A DNA stretch of 56,439 nt from assembly GCA_001872455.1 (NCBI GenBank), contig MNXJ01000053.1, forward strand, positions 1-56,439, written 5' to 3'. Origin of the DNA: Anaerolineae bacterium CG2_30_57_67 (GTDB taxonomy: Bacteria; Chloroflexota; Anaerolineae; Anaerolineales; Villigracilaceae). This document shows, in pieces, positions 17,283-25,979 of the stretch; the stretch's first letter is position 1, and the number at the start of each line of letters is the position of its first letter. Both the position numbers and the translations under genes were made by a program. Below the pieces are notes generated by a model. The model worked only from the letters and a program-made list of their open reading frames with translations, did no database searches and was not told where the DNA came from.

Positions 17283-18392
17283 ATGCACCTTTTTCCTGCC
17301 AATCTGTCCGAAATATTAAACACCTTACCCGAACAAGCCACTCAACGGCTTAACCTGATTGCTGTGGAAACACTTCGCGCCGCTCACATGCCACCTTTTT
17401 CGCCGGATAGCGCCACACTGCTCCTGGGCGAGTGGAATACTCCGCTGGAGGAACATGCCCGCCACTTGTTGGCGACCGTTTATCCGGCCGATCACCCGTT
17501 GATGTGGGTACTTCCCAAAAAGCCATCCCGTATCTTTTCCCTGCAAACCTGGCAATCTCCCACCCCAGCAGGGGGCACGCTCTACATTGCCCCGCTCGAA
17601 AACGGTTCTTCCCTTGAATCTTTCCAAGAAATTATCGCACATCTGCGCGCGCCGGATGGCTGCCCCTGGGACCGCGAGCAAACTCATCAAACGTTACGGA
17701 AACATCTTCTGGAAGAATCCTATGAGACGCTTGATGCCATTGACGCGGGTAATGCGACCAAAATGCGTGAAGAATTTGGTGACCTGCTCCTTCAGATTGT
17801 GCTGAATGCTCAAATTGGTTTTGAAAGCAGCGAATTTAATATGGCCGAAATCATTAAGGGCGTTTACGACAAAATTATCCGCCGGCATCCGCATGTTTTT
17901 GGTGAAGTGCAGGTGAGCGGCGTCAATCAGGTGCTATCCAATTGGGAAAACTTGAAGCAGGAAGAACGTCGTCAAGACGGAGAAATGGAAAAGGGGATGT
18001 TGGACGGCTTGCCCGCCGCGCTTCCGGCGCTTTCGTTGGCGCAGGAGATTCAAGACCGCGCCGCGCGGGTTGGGTTTGACTGGCCGGAAATTAGCGGCGT
18101 GTTGGAAAAAATCCGCGAGGAAATTGACGAGGTTAACCGCGCTGAAACACAACCGGAAGTGGCAGAAGAACTGGGTGACGTTTTTTTTGTACTTTCTAAT
18201 TTTGCGCGCTGGAAAGGCGTGGATGCTGAATCGGCGCTGCGTGAAGCCAACCTGAAGTTTCGGCGGCGCTTCGCCTGGATGGAGAGCCGCGCCCGTGTGA
18301 TGAATTGTTCACTGAAAGAGATGAGCCCGCAAGCGTTGGATGATTTGTGGAATCAGGCCAAGCAACAACTATCTACTGCTCCCAAACAATGA
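17283..18392 (+). CDS. mazG: Nucleoside triphosphate pyrophosphohydrolase MazG
   Basis: 369 residues. MazG-type enzymes hydrolyse NTPs and dNTPs to monophosphate and pyrophosphate, clearing non-canonical nucleotides. The first MazG module starts at about residue 125 (RAPDGCPWDREQTHQTL) with metal-binding EESYETLDAID and EEFGDLL; the second has EIDEVNRAE and EELGDVF. About 115 residues come first that look like the C-terminal half of a YabN-type tetrapyrrole methylase-like domain; the SAM-binding half is missing. It ends inside the oppositely oriented GGDEF gene (20-bp tail overlap). Confidence 0.93.
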   Translation: MHLFPANLSEILNTLPEQATQRLNLIAVETLRAAHMPPFSPDSATLLLGEWNTPLEEHARHLLATVYPADHPLMWVLPKKPSRIFSLQTWQSPTPAGGTLYIAPLENGSSLESFQEIIAHLRAPDGCPWDREQTHQTLRKHLLEESYETLDAIDAGNATKMREEFGDLLLQIVLNAQIGFESSEFNMAEIIKGVYDKIIRRHPHVFGEVQVSGVNQVLSNWENLKQEERRQDGEMEKGMLDGLPAALPALSLAQEIQDRAARVGFDWPEISGVLEKIREEIDEVNRAETQPEVAEELGDVFFVLSNFARWKGVDAESALREANLKFRRRFAWMESRARVMNCSLKEMSPQALDDLWNQAKQQLSTAPKQ

Positions 18393-20553
18393 CGCGATTG
18401 CGCCCGGCGGCTTTGGCGGCGTACATGGCTTGGTCGGCTTGGACGATGAGACCTTCAGGGGTTTGGGCGTGTTTGGGGTAGCCCGCAATTCCCAATGAAA
18501 TGGTGGCGCTGACTGGCTGGTGGTTGACCTGAATTTGTGTGCTTTCAAAGCGTTGGCGTACTTCTTCGGCGCGGCGATAGGCAATTTCGAGCGGGGTATC
18601 GGGTAGAAGAATCAGAAACTCCTCGCCGCCGTAACGGCAGGCGATGTCGCTGGCGCGGGTTTGCTTGCGGAGCAAATTCCCCAGTATTGCCAGCAATTTA
18701 TCGCCTTGGGCGTGTCCATAGGTGTCATTAAATTGTTTGAAAAGGTCAATATCCAACATAATGACGCTGAATGGGGTTGATTTTCGGTGAGCATATTCCA
18801 ATTTCGATTTGAAAACTTCGTTCAAATAACGCCGGTTGTACAGGCCGGTGAGTGCGTCGCGGATGGATTGTTCGCGCAGTTCGTCTTTGATGGCTTCAAT
18901 GTGTTCGATGTGTGTTTGTAGTGCAAGATTGGTTTGTTGCAAGTTTTCTTGGTCGCGGCGACGTTCCTGCGCCTCGGTGCAGGCGGCTTCGTAGAGACGG
19001 CTGTTTTGAATGGCGATGGCCGCTTGTGAAGCGATGGCTTCGAGCATGTGAATGTGGTTTGGCGTGTAGCAATGAGGTTGGTAGGATTGCATTGAAATTG
19101 CGCCGATGATCTGACCGTGTGAAAGCATGGGCACGCCCACAAAACTACGGCTGGGCGTACCGCCTGCGTGGATAATCTGATACTTTTTCGCAATTTCTGG
19201 CACGAGAGTATCGGGCAGGTACAGGGTTTTACGGCTGAAGATGATTTCGCCGATGATGCCGGGCGTAGTGTGCAGGTCGCGCGCGGGGACGTTCTTGAAT
19301 TTCCCCTGGTCGAAGAATAGCGGGTGATGAATGGTTTGCGATGCATCGTCGTATAGGGCGATATAAAACGAGTCGAGCGGAAGCAATTGACGGCATTTTT
19401 CCAACAGATTGCGCAGAACTTGGTTAAGATTCAGGTCGGCAGAAAGTTCCTGGCTGATTTCGTAAAAGAGTGCGGTTTCTTCGGCGTGACGGCGCAGTTC
19501 GTCTTCGGCGCGTTTGCGTTCGGCAATTTCTTGCTGGGCCTCGTTGAAGAGGCGCGCGTTTTGCAGGGCGATGCCCATATTGGCGGCGATGGTGGTCAGC
19601 AGGCGCACATCTTCGGCGCTGAAGGCGTGTTCGTGCTCATAATCTTGCAGGCTGATGACGCCCAATACCTCTGCGCCAATCAACAATGGTACGCCGAGCC
19701 AGGTTTTGGGCAAGCCTTTGGCCTGGGCGAAAATCAATTTGGCGCCCAGGGGTGGGGCAATGGTTTCAAAATCTTCGTCTATCAGCAGCGGCACGCGCCG
19801 CTGAATGACAATGGAAGTCAGCCCCTGTCCGTAGGGCATCGGCGGCGCGTCCATTTTTTCGCGGTCGATGCTCCAATAGGGGGTGTTGATGACCTGTTTT
19901 TCACTATCGTACAGGGCGACAAACACCGATTTGACATTGAAGGCGTCTTCTAACTGCCGCCCTGCCAAATTTACGAGTGAGTCGGCATCCAGTTGAGAAG
20001 CGGCGGCCAGGCTGATGGTGTTGACCAGCGACAATTCGTCCAGGCGGTGATTGATGATTTCGTCAAGAGATTTGTGCGTGGTCACGTCGGCGCAGGTGGC
20101 GATGAAGTGGGCAATTCTCCCGTTCTGAAATAGGGGTAGGATGAAGGTTTCTTGCCAGTATTGTTTGCCGCTTTTGTGTTGATTGAGCAGGTCGCCCTGC
20201 CAGAGTTGGCCGATCTGAATGGTCTGCCACAGTTCTTCATAGATTTTGGGCGGCGTCTGACCGGATTGAAGCAGGTTGGTTTTGTGGCCAATAGAATCTT
20301 CGGGCGTGTAGCCCGTCAGCAGGGTGAAATACGGGTTAACGTACTGAATGATTCCTTGTGGGTTGGTGATGATGACGGCGTTTGGGCTATTTGCTACGCT
20401 GGCAATGATTTGATGAAGGTAGGCTTTTTCGCGCAAGCGGGTCAGCTTTTGCGATAATTTTAGCGTGACGAATGCCAAACCTGCGCAAATCGCCAGGATG
20501 AAAATTCCCCAGAATAAGGATGCTTGCAATAAAAAATAAGATTCGGTGGGCAT
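18373..20553 (-). CDS. Membrane-anchored PAS-GAF-GAF-GGDEF diguanylate cyclase
   Basis: 726 residues from ATG 20553; upstream in-frame codons run through the terminator and the end of upp and are not used. Order: one membrane helix (about 8-32), PAS (42-162, VANSPNAVIITNPQGIIQYV), GAF (about 175-336), GAF (about 365-522), a coiled coil (522-562) and GGDEF (562-724). The active motif is GGEEF at 642-646; the inhibitory c-di-GMP site RxxD is present as RASD (633-636), five residues upstream. It should therefore make c-di-GMP under product inhibition. Ligands are unknown. It overlaps the 3' end of mazG by 20 bp. Confidence 0.93.
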   Translation of the reverse strand: MPTESYFLLQASLFWGIFILAICAGLAFVTLKLSQKLTRLREKAYLHQIIASVANSPNAVIITNPQGIIQYVNPYFTLLTGYTPEDSIGHKTNLLQSGQTPPKIYEELWQTIQIGQLWQGDLLNQHKSGKQYWQETFILPLFQNGRIAHFIATCADVTTHKSLDEIINHRLDELSLVNTISLAAASQLDADSLVNLAGRQLEDAFNVKSVFVALYDSEKQVINTPYWSIDREKMDAPPMPYGQGLTSIVIQRRVPLLIDEDFETIAPPLGAKLIFAQAKGLPKTWLGVPLLIGAEVLGVISLQDYEHEHAFSAEDVRLLTTIAANMGIALQNARLFNEAQQEIAERKRAEDELRRHAEETALFYEISQELSADLNLNQVLRNLLEKCRQLLPLDSFYIALYDDASQTIHHPLFFDQGKFKNVPARDLHTTPGIIGEIIFSRKTLYLPDTLVPEIAKKYQIIHAGGTPSRSFVGVPMLSHGQIIGAISMQSYQPHCYTPNHIHMLEAIASQAAIAIQNSRLYEAACTEAQERRRDQENLQQTNLALQTHIEHIEAIKDELREQSIRDALTGLYNRRYLNEVFKSKLEYAHRKSTPFSVIMLDIDLFKQFNDTYGHAQGDKLLAILGNLLRKQTRASDIACRYGGEEFLILLPDTPLEIAYRRAEEVRQRFESTQIQVNHQPVSATISLGIAGYPKHAQTPEGLIVQADQAMYAAKAAGRNRVIVWEQ

Positions 20554-20575
20554 GTTGTTCTTAAAAATACTTACA

Positions 20576-20607
20576 AAACAGGCAAGCCCGTGCGGGCTTG
20601 CCTGTTT
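20576..20607 (-). terminator. Terminator after upp
   Basis: A near-perfect 15-base-pair inverted repeat (20576-20590 with 20593-20607), core GGCAAGCCCG, with T-rich sequence on the minus-strand 3' side. It ends the upp transcript just ahead of the GGDEF gene start. The GCAAGCC...GGCTTGC core resembles the second hairpin of the element at 35061-35081, so it may derive from a dispersed palindrome. Confidence 0.75.
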
Positions 20608-20614
20608 GATTGCA

Positions 20615-21241
20615 TTAGGCCGTGCCGAATTGTCTATCTCCAGCATCGCCCAACCCGGGGACGATGTATCCTTTTTCGTTGAGGTGGTCGTCAATTGCCG
20701 CCAGGTAAATCGGCACGTCGGGGTGTTCGGTCTGCATGTGGGCGATGCCCTCTGGCGCGCCAATCAGCCCAACGAATTTGATTTTCTTGACGCCCCAGCG
20801 TTTGAGCACTGCGACGGTGGCGGTGGCCGAGCCGCCCGTTGCCAGCATTGGGTCGAGAATCAGGCAAACTGAGACAGTCGGCTCCAGCGGCAGTTTGTTG
20901 TAATATTCCACCGGGCGCAGGGTTTTTTCGTCGCGGTACAGGCCAATGTGCCAGACCTCGGAACTTGGCATGAGTTCCCAAATGCCTTCCACCATGCCCA
21001 GTCCGGCGCGTAAAATTGGCACCAGGCCGATTTTTTCCTGCAGTTCGTAGCCGGTCATGGCTGCCAGCGGGGTTTGTACGGCGCGCGGCGTAACGGCCAA
21101 ATCGGCGGTGGCTTCGTAGGCCAGCAGGCAGGCGATTTCTTGCACCAACTCACGGAATTTTTTGGGGTCGGTCTTGGTGTCGCGCAGGTGGCTGAGCTTG
21201 TGTTTGACCAGCGGGTGCTGCGATTCGTGGACGTTCGACAT
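20615..21241 (-). CDS. upp: Uracil phosphoribosyltransferase
   Basis: 208 residues. It converts uracil and PRPP to UMP (pyrimidine salvage). It begins [20 protein letters not shown], carries the PRPP-binding loop [12 protein letters not shown] and the uracil-recognition end [16 protein letters not shown]. The start follows CAAGGAGCCGTC on the minus strand. A -10 hexamer (TATAAT on the minus strand) lies at 21271-21276, giving a leader of about 25 bases. Confidence 0.96.
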   Translation of the reverse strand: MSNVHESQHPLVKHKLSHLRDTKTDPKKFRELVQEIACLLAYEATADLAVTPRAVQTPLAAMTGYELQEKIGLVPILRAGLGMVEGIWELMPSSEVWHIGLYRDEKTLRPVEYYNKLPLEPTVSVCLILDPMLATGGSATATVAVLKRWGVKKIKFVGLIGAPEGIAHMQTEHPDVPIYLAAIDDHLNEKGYIVPGLGDAGDRQFGTA

Positions 21242-21270
21242 GACGGCTCCTTGACGGGCGAATTTTGTTC

Positions 21271-21276
21271 ATTATA
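21271..21276 (-). promoter_or_regulatory. Candidate -10 box for upp
   Basis: TATAAT on the minus strand, 29 bases upstream of the upp start codon. No recognisable -35 hexamer at 16-18 bases. Upstream (21305-21356) is an inverted repeat GGAGTC...GACTCC with an inner CTCC...GGAG pair, which may be the end of the yczE-like transcript or a regulator site. Confidence 0.45.
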
Positions 21277-21380
21277 CCGTTTTGCAAGCAATATTGTTTA
21301 GTAAGGAGTCCAAAGCCTCCAGATTTTCACGCCAACGTCGGGAGAAGTTAGACTCCGAAACCGCACAAAATTTGCGCATT

Positions 21381-22007
21381 CTATACGTTCTCCGCTTCTT
21401 TGTGCGGTTCCACCTTTAGCAATTTGAAGCCCCACTGCACAAATGTCCCAATCAGCAGCGCAAAAATGACCGTGCCAATGCCCGCCGGGCCGCCCAGCAG
21501 CCAGCCCAGGGCGACCACTGTCACCTCAATGCTCCCGCGCGCCACGCGAATGCTGACGCCCGTCGTGCGCTTAATTGCCAGCATCAGGCTGTCGCGCGGC
21601 CCCGCGCCCGCATCCACGCCGATGTAGATGGCGCTCGCCAGCCCCATCACGGCAATCGCCGCCAGCAGCATGGCCGCTTGCAGCGGCAGATTGCCCTGCA
21701 CCGGCGGAATCAGGCGCAGCGCCAAATCTTCCCAGGGGCCAATGCTGAGCATATTTGCCAGCGTCCCCCAGCCAATCTTTTCGCGCAGCAAAAAATCGCC
21801 CGTCAGCACCAGCGCGCCCATCAGCACCATCATCGTGCCCGGCGTCAGACCGAGCAAATTTGCCAGCGCCACTTCCAGCACCGCCCAAGAACTCGTGCCC
21901 AAATTGGCGCGAATCATGGCCGCGATGGCAAAACCAAACAGGCCCAGCCCCACCTGCATCACCAAAAAATCACGCGCAAACGTCTCCCAGCGAATCGGTT
22001 TGAACAT
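21381..22007 (-). CDS. YczE/YitT-like integral membrane protein
   Basis: 208 residues with about five membrane helices. It resembles the YczE family of uncharacterised membrane proteins, with the segments GLFGFAIAAMIRANLGTSSW near the N-terminus and DAGAGPRDSLMLAIKRTTGV in the middle. The conserved GAGPRDSLM-type motif is the basis of the call. The start follows AAAGGAGCGTT on the minus strand. It is divergent from the methyltransferase gene at 22064. Substrate unknown. Confidence 0.8.
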   Translation of the reverse strand: MFKPIRWETFARDFLVMQVGLGLFGFAIAAMIRANLGTSSWAVLEVALANLLGLTPGTMMVLMGALVLTGDFLLREKIGWGTLANMLSIGPWEDLALRLIPPVQGNLPLQAAMLLAAIAVMGLASAIYIGVDAGAGPRDSLMLAIKRTTGVSIRVARGSIEVTVVALGWLLGGPAGIGTVIFALLIGTFVQWGFKLLKVEPHKEAENV

Positions 22008-22063
22008 AACGCTCCTTTAAAAACGATGTCCGATGATACCACCCTCCGTGATAAACTCAGCCC

Positions 22064-23275
22064 ATGGATGCTCTTATTCTCAAACCCGACCGCGAAAAAT
22101 CGCTGCTGCGCCGCCACCCCTGGGTTTTTTCTGGCGCCATTCAGCAAGTGATTGGCGACCCCGCCTCCGGCGCAACGGTGGAAATTTTCTCTGCCGACCG
22201 CCAATTTCTGGCGCGTGCCGCCTACAGCCCCACCTCCCAAATCCGCGCCCGCGTCTGGACGTTTGACCCCGACGAAATGGTGGACGTGGAATTCTTTCGC
22301 CGCAAAATACGGAACGCGCTGGAGCGCCGCGCCGCCTGGAACTTTTCCCCGCGCGACTCCGCCGCGCTGCAACCGGCCTCCGGCGCGATGCGCCTGATTC
22401 ACGCCGAATCCGACGGGCTGCCCGGGCTGGTGGTTGACCGCTACGGCGACGTGCTCGTCCTGCAGGTACTCACGGCGGGCGTCGAATTTTGGCGCGAAAC
22501 CCTGGCCGACCTGCTGCTGGAAGTGACCGGCGCCCGCGCCATTTACGAACGCTCAGACGCCGACGTGCGCGCGCTGGAAGGTTTGCCGCCGCGCACCGGC
22601 CTGCTGCGCGGAACCTTGCCCGCCACGCGCCTGACGATTGACGAAGACGGCCTGAAATTTATTGTGGATGTCGCTTTCGGCCACAAAACCGGTTTTTACC
22701 TCGACCAGCATCTCAACCGCCGCCGGGTGGGGCAGTTGGCTGCCGGACGCGAGGTGTTAAATTGTTTCTGCTACACCGGCGCCTTCAGCCTGCACGCGGC
22801 GCGCGGCGGCGCAAAAAATGTGCTTTCGCTGGATTCTTCCGCAGATGCGCTGGCAATCGGCCAGGAAAATGCCGCTCTAAACGGATTTTCGCCCGAGGCG
22901 CTGGAATGGCTCGAAGCGGATGTTTTCACCGCCCTGCGAAAATTCCGCGACCAGAATCGCGCCTGGGATTTGATTGTGCTTGACCCGCCAAAATTTGCGC
23001 CGACCGCCGCCCAAGCCGAAAAAGCGGCGCGCGGCTACAAAGACATCAACCGTCTGGCGTTTAAATTACTGCGCCCCGGCGGAATTTTGGTCACGTTTTC
23101 TTGTTCGGGTGGGATTGACGCCGCGCTCTTTCAGAAAATTGTCGCTTCGGCGGCGCTGGATGCCGGGGTGGAGGCGCAAATTGTGGAATATCTGGCGCAA
23201 TCGCCCGACCACCCGGTTTCGATTCATTTCCCCGAAGGGGCGTATCTCAAGGGGCTGGTGTGTGTCAAGGCTTGA
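22064..23275 (+). CDS. Class I SAM-dependent rRNA methyltransferase, RlmI-like
   Basis: 403 residues. A PUA-like domain comes first (about 1-75, ILKPDREKSLLRRHPWVFSG), then the EEHUD-like linker, then a Rossmann methyltransferase with SAM motif NCFCYTGAFSLHAARGGAKN and catalytic-region DPPKFAPT. By family it modifies a cytosine in 23S rRNA (RlmI type), but the exact target is inferred. There is no Shine-Dalgarno site; a -10-like TAAACT (22052-22057) ends 6 bases before the ATG, compatible with a leaderless transcript. Confidence 0.88.
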   Translation: MDALILKPDREKSLLRRHPWVFSGAIQQVIGDPASGATVEIFSADRQFLARAAYSPTSQIRARVWTFDPDEMVDVEFFRRKIRNALERRAAWNFSPRDSAALQPASGAMRLIHAESDGLPGLVVDRYGDVLVLQVLTAGVEFWRETLADLLLEVTGARAIYERSDADVRALEGLPPRTGLLRGTLPATRLTIDEDGLKFIVDVAFGHKTGFYLDQHLNRRRVGQLAAGREVLNCFCYTGAFSLHAARGGAKNVLSLDSSADALAIGQENAALNGFSPEALEWLEADVFTALRKFRDQNRAWDLIVLDPPKFAPTAAQAEKAARGYKDINRLAFKLLRPGGILVTFSCSGGIDAALFQKIVASAALDAGVEAQIVEYLAQSPDHPVSIHFPEGAYLKGLVCVKA

Positions 23276-23612
23276 TTCTGGCTCCGGCTAGAACGCAGAA
23301 GAAGACAGTTAACATACCCGGCCAGCCAAAGGTGAGCGGGTTGTAGGCGTCGCTGGGATGGGCGTTGAAACGCAGGTAAACCAAAAAGGCGACTGTGACC
23401 AGCCCGCTGAATAGCGCCGTCAGGCTGGCGCGGCTGGGGCGTATCAGGCGCAGGAGCGCGCCGACGGCGAAGGCGGCCAGCGCCAGCGCGGGCAGGTCCA
23501 TCCAGGGGGCAAAAAAACTCAGGCGACGCAGAAGCGTGCCAAAAAGCAGAACGCTCATAAAAATCAGTGTTCCGCCGGGCAGAGAGACGAGAAAATCGGC
23601 AAAAATGGGCAT
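23265..23612 (-). CDS. Small hypothetical membrane protein
   Basis: 115 residues from ATG 23612; an upstream start (23672) would translate a polypyrimidine stretch and is less likely. Three or four hydrophobic helices are visible (residues about 12-27, 35-56, 62-81, 95-112). No family was recognised. It lacks a ribosome-binding site: upstream is a pure pyrimidine tract (coding strand) and then the heptamer repeat that ends the radical SAM gene. Its tail overlaps the end of the convergent methyltransferase gene by 11 bp. Confidence 0.6.
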   Translation of the reverse strand: MPIFADFLVSLPGGTLIFMSVLLFGTLLRRLSFFAPWMDLPALALAAFAVGALLRLIRPSRASLTALFSGLVTVAFLVYLRFNAHPSDAYNPLTFGWPGMLTVFFCVLAGARIKP

Positions 23613-23647
23613 GGGGGGAAGGGGGAGGAGAGAAGAAGAGAAGAAGA
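23613..23647 (+). repeat. Homopurine tract with mirror symmetry
   Basis: Thirty-five consecutive purines on the plus strand. Its right half (23631-23647) is a perfect 17-base mirror repeat, AGAAGAAGAGAAGAAGA. Such tracts can form triplex H-DNA in supercoiled DNA. It forms the immediate 5' flank of the small membrane protein gene. Confidence 0.8.
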
Positions 23648-23664
23648 TGATGAGAAGCAGCGGC

Positions 23665-23708
23665 CTGACCACTGACCACTACCCACTGACCACTACCCAC
23701 TGACCACC
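23665..23708 (-). repeat. Heptamer short tandem repeat containing the stop codon of the radical SAM gene
   Basis: Six 7-base units alternate between ACTGACC and ACTACCC on the plus strand (GGTCAGT and GGGTAGT on the gene strand). The TAG stop of the radical SAM gene (23693-23695) falls in one GGGTAGT unit, so the last residues (VVSG) are encoded by the repeat. The GTCAGT core also recurs in the repeat at 35672-35706. Confidence 0.85.
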
Positions 23709-25585
23709 GTCTTCACCTCCGGGCATTTCCAATACTCTCCGGGGTTTTCGCGGCGGACGGCGTTGAAGGTGGGCAAAATACCGCAGGCGTAGCACTGCTG
23801 GCGGCAGTCGGCGCGGATTTCGCCTTCGAGCGACATGCGGAAATCTTGAAACAGGTATTCCTTGCGCACCGCGCTGGAAATGTGGTCCCATGGGAAAACT
23901 TCGTCCAGGCGGCGCGGACGTTGGGTGTAAAAGGCCGGGTCCAGGCCGTGTTGGGCGAAGGCTGCCGACCAGGTGTCGAAGCGGCGCTCGTCATTCCAGG
24001 CGTCGAATTTGGCGCCGTTTTTCCAGGCGCTGAAAATGACCTCGCTCATGCGCCGGTCGCCGCGCGCCAGCCAGGCTTCCAGCAGGCTGTCTTGCGGGTC
24101 GGTCAGTGAAAGTTTGATGTTGCGGTCGCGCAGTTCGCGGCGCAGCAGCGCCTGCTTAGCGCGGATTTGCTCATCGGCGTCGGAACTGACCCACTGAAAG
24201 GGCGTATGCGGTTTGGGGATAAACGTGCTGACCCCGGCGTTGAGTTTGGCCTTGTTGCCAATCGCTTTGCGCCCCTCGGCAATCACCCGCTTGCACAGGT
24301 CGGCAATTGCCTGCACATCTTCCAGCGTTTCGCTGGGATGCCCAATCATAAAATACAATTTGAGCGTGCTCCAGCCGCGGCTGTACACTTCGCGCGCGGT
24401 GGCGAGAATTTCATCATCGGGGATGAATTTGTTGATGATGCGGCGCATGCGCTCGCTGGCGGCTTCGGGCGCCAGGGTAAAACCCGAACTGCGCTGGCTG
24501 CGCAGTTTATCCATCAAATCCACCGAAACCGATTCGATGCGCAGGGATGGCAGGCCAATCGAAAGATGCCGCCCGCTAAACTTTTCTCCCAGGCGGGTCA
24601 CCAGTTCCACAATGTTGGTGTAATCTGACGAGGAAAGCGAGAGCAGCGCCAGCTCTTCAAAGCCGGTGTTGGCGATGGCGGCTTCGGCGGCGGCCAGCAC
24701 CTCGTCCACGCTGCGCTCGCGCACCGGGCGCACAATCATCCCGGCCTGACAAAAGCGGCAGCCGCGCGTACATCCGCGCATGATTTCGACACTGGCGCGG
24801 TTGTGTACGCTTTCAATATTGGGGACGATGAACTTAACCGGCGGGGGCGGCAGTTTGGCGACCATGCGCTTGACGATTTTTTTCGGTGCGGCAGGCGAGA
24901 GCGGGCGCGTCTGCAAAATGGTTCCGTCATCCTGATAGGTTGTCGCGTAGAGCGAGGGAACGTACACGCCGGGGATTTTCGCCAGGGCCAGCAGCAAGGC
25001 TTTGCGGTTTTCCCTGTTTCCGCTTTTCCAGCTTTTCAGCGCGTTGATAATTTCGTGAATGACTTCCTCGCCCTCGCCGATGACGAAAGCGTCCAGGAAG
25101 GCGTGCATCGGTTCCGGGTTCATCGTCGAATGTCCGCCCGCAATCACCAGCGGATGCTGTGGGCCGCGCTCCGCCGCCCGCACGGGAATCCCGGCCAGGT
25201 TGAGCATGTTGAGCGCGTTGGTGTAGAGCGTTTCGTAGGGCAGGGTAAAGCCGAGCATGTCGAAATCAATCAGCGGGTGGAAACTTTCCAGCGCGTAGAG
25301 CGGAATGTTGCGCGCGCGCATCAGGGCTTCCATGTCGTGCCAGGGCGCGTAGGCGCGCTCGGCCAGCGCGTCGGGGCGCTGGTTGATTTGGTCGTACAAA
25401 ATTTTGATGCCGACGTTGGAAATGCCGATGTCGTAAATATCGGGGAAAATCAGCGCGACGCGGGTGGAAATTTTGTCCCAGTTTTTGTGGATGATGTTGA
25501 GTTCGCCGCCCACATAGCGCCCCGGTTTGGCGACTTTGAGCAAAATTTGGTCAAGCTGGGTCTGTATTTCTAAAGGATTCATCAT
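23693..25585 (-). CDS. B12-binding-type radical SAM protein (TIGR03960-like)
   Basis: 630 residues. The N-terminal part (about 1-250) has a cobalamin-binding-like Rossmann region (ALIFPDIYDIGISNVGIKIL). The radical SAM cysteines are Cys272, Cys276 and Cys279 in MRGCTRGCRFCQAGMI. A C-terminal cysteine group DCRQQCYACG lies near residue 595. I recall this family as often fused or adjacent to a second DUF2344 domain; no such domain is present and the gene ends in a tandem repeat. The reaction is unknown. The start could be the first or second Met. Confidence 0.85.
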   Translation of the reverse strand: MMNPLEIQTQLDQILLKVAKPGRYVGGELNIIHKNWDKISTRVALIFPDIYDIGISNVGIKILYDQINQRPDALAERAYAPWHDMEALMRARNIPLYALESFHPLIDFDMLGFTLPYETLYTNALNMLNLAGIPVRAAERGPQHPLVIAGGHSTMNPEPMHAFLDAFVIGEGEEVIHEIINALKSWKSGNRENRKALLLALAKIPGVYVPSLYATTYQDDGTILQTRPLSPAAPKKIVKRMVAKLPPPPVKFIVPNIESVHNRASVEIMRGCTRGCRFCQAGMIVRPVRERSVDEVLAAAEAAIANTGFEELALLSLSSSDYTNIVELVTRLGEKFSGRHLSIGLPSLRIESVSVDLMDKLRSQRSSGFTLAPEAASERMRRIINKFIPDDEILATAREVYSRGWSTLKLYFMIGHPSETLEDVQAIADLCKRVIAEGRKAIGNKAKLNAGVSTFIPKPHTPFQWVSSDADEQIRAKQALLRRELRDRNIKLSLTDPQDSLLEAWLARGDRRMSEVIFSAWKNGAKFDAWNDERRFDTWSAAFAQHGLDPAFYTQRPRRLDEVFPWDHISSAVRKEYLFQDFRMSLEGEIRADCRQQCYACGILPTFNAVRRENPGEYWKCPEVKTVVSG

Positions 25586-25607
25586 GCGCCCGATTATACC
25601 TGTTGGG

Positions 25608-25979
25608 TTACTTCCAAATGAAAATCTGAATCCAGCCGATGCCGAGCGCCAGAGAAATCAGGGTGATGAGCAGGCCGGGACGGGTGTATTCCCAAAATCC
25701 CAGTTTGACGTCGCGTCGACCGGCGACTTCGGCCACAATCAGGTTGGCGACCGAGCCGAGCAGGGTGAGATTCCCGGCCAGGGTGGAGGCGGCGGCCAGT
25801 GTCAGCCAGGCGGCGTGCGTGTTGGGTAAATTCGCCACGACCGGACGCAGCAGCAAAACCGCTGGAACATTTGAAACCAAATTGGAAAGGATGACCGTCG
25901 CCGCCGAGAGCGCCCACACGCCGCCGCTTAGCCAGGTTTTGGCCGCGTCAAACATTAAGGCCGTCAGGCCGCTCGATAA
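25608..25979 (-). pseudogene. Anion permease (ArsB/NhaD/SLC13-like), C-terminal remnant
   Basis: About 124 codons remain. The text ILSNLVSNVPAVLLLRPVV and AAASTLAGNLTLLGSVANLI is the conserved C-terminal half of ArsB/NhaD-type permeases, which normally have over 400 residues. A Met at 25955 could start a 115-residue product but has no ribosome-binding site, and family-like sequence (SSGLTALMFDAAKTW) continues upstream of it to about 25979, where it stops abruptly at the remnant of a second, divergently oriented gene. I read it as a 5'-deleted gene. Confidence 0.75.

Noticed and set aside
20554-20763. N-terminal extension of the GGDEF gene
   Set aside because: The added codons would translate the upp terminator and the antisense of upp; the Met at 20553 directly precedes the membrane helix.
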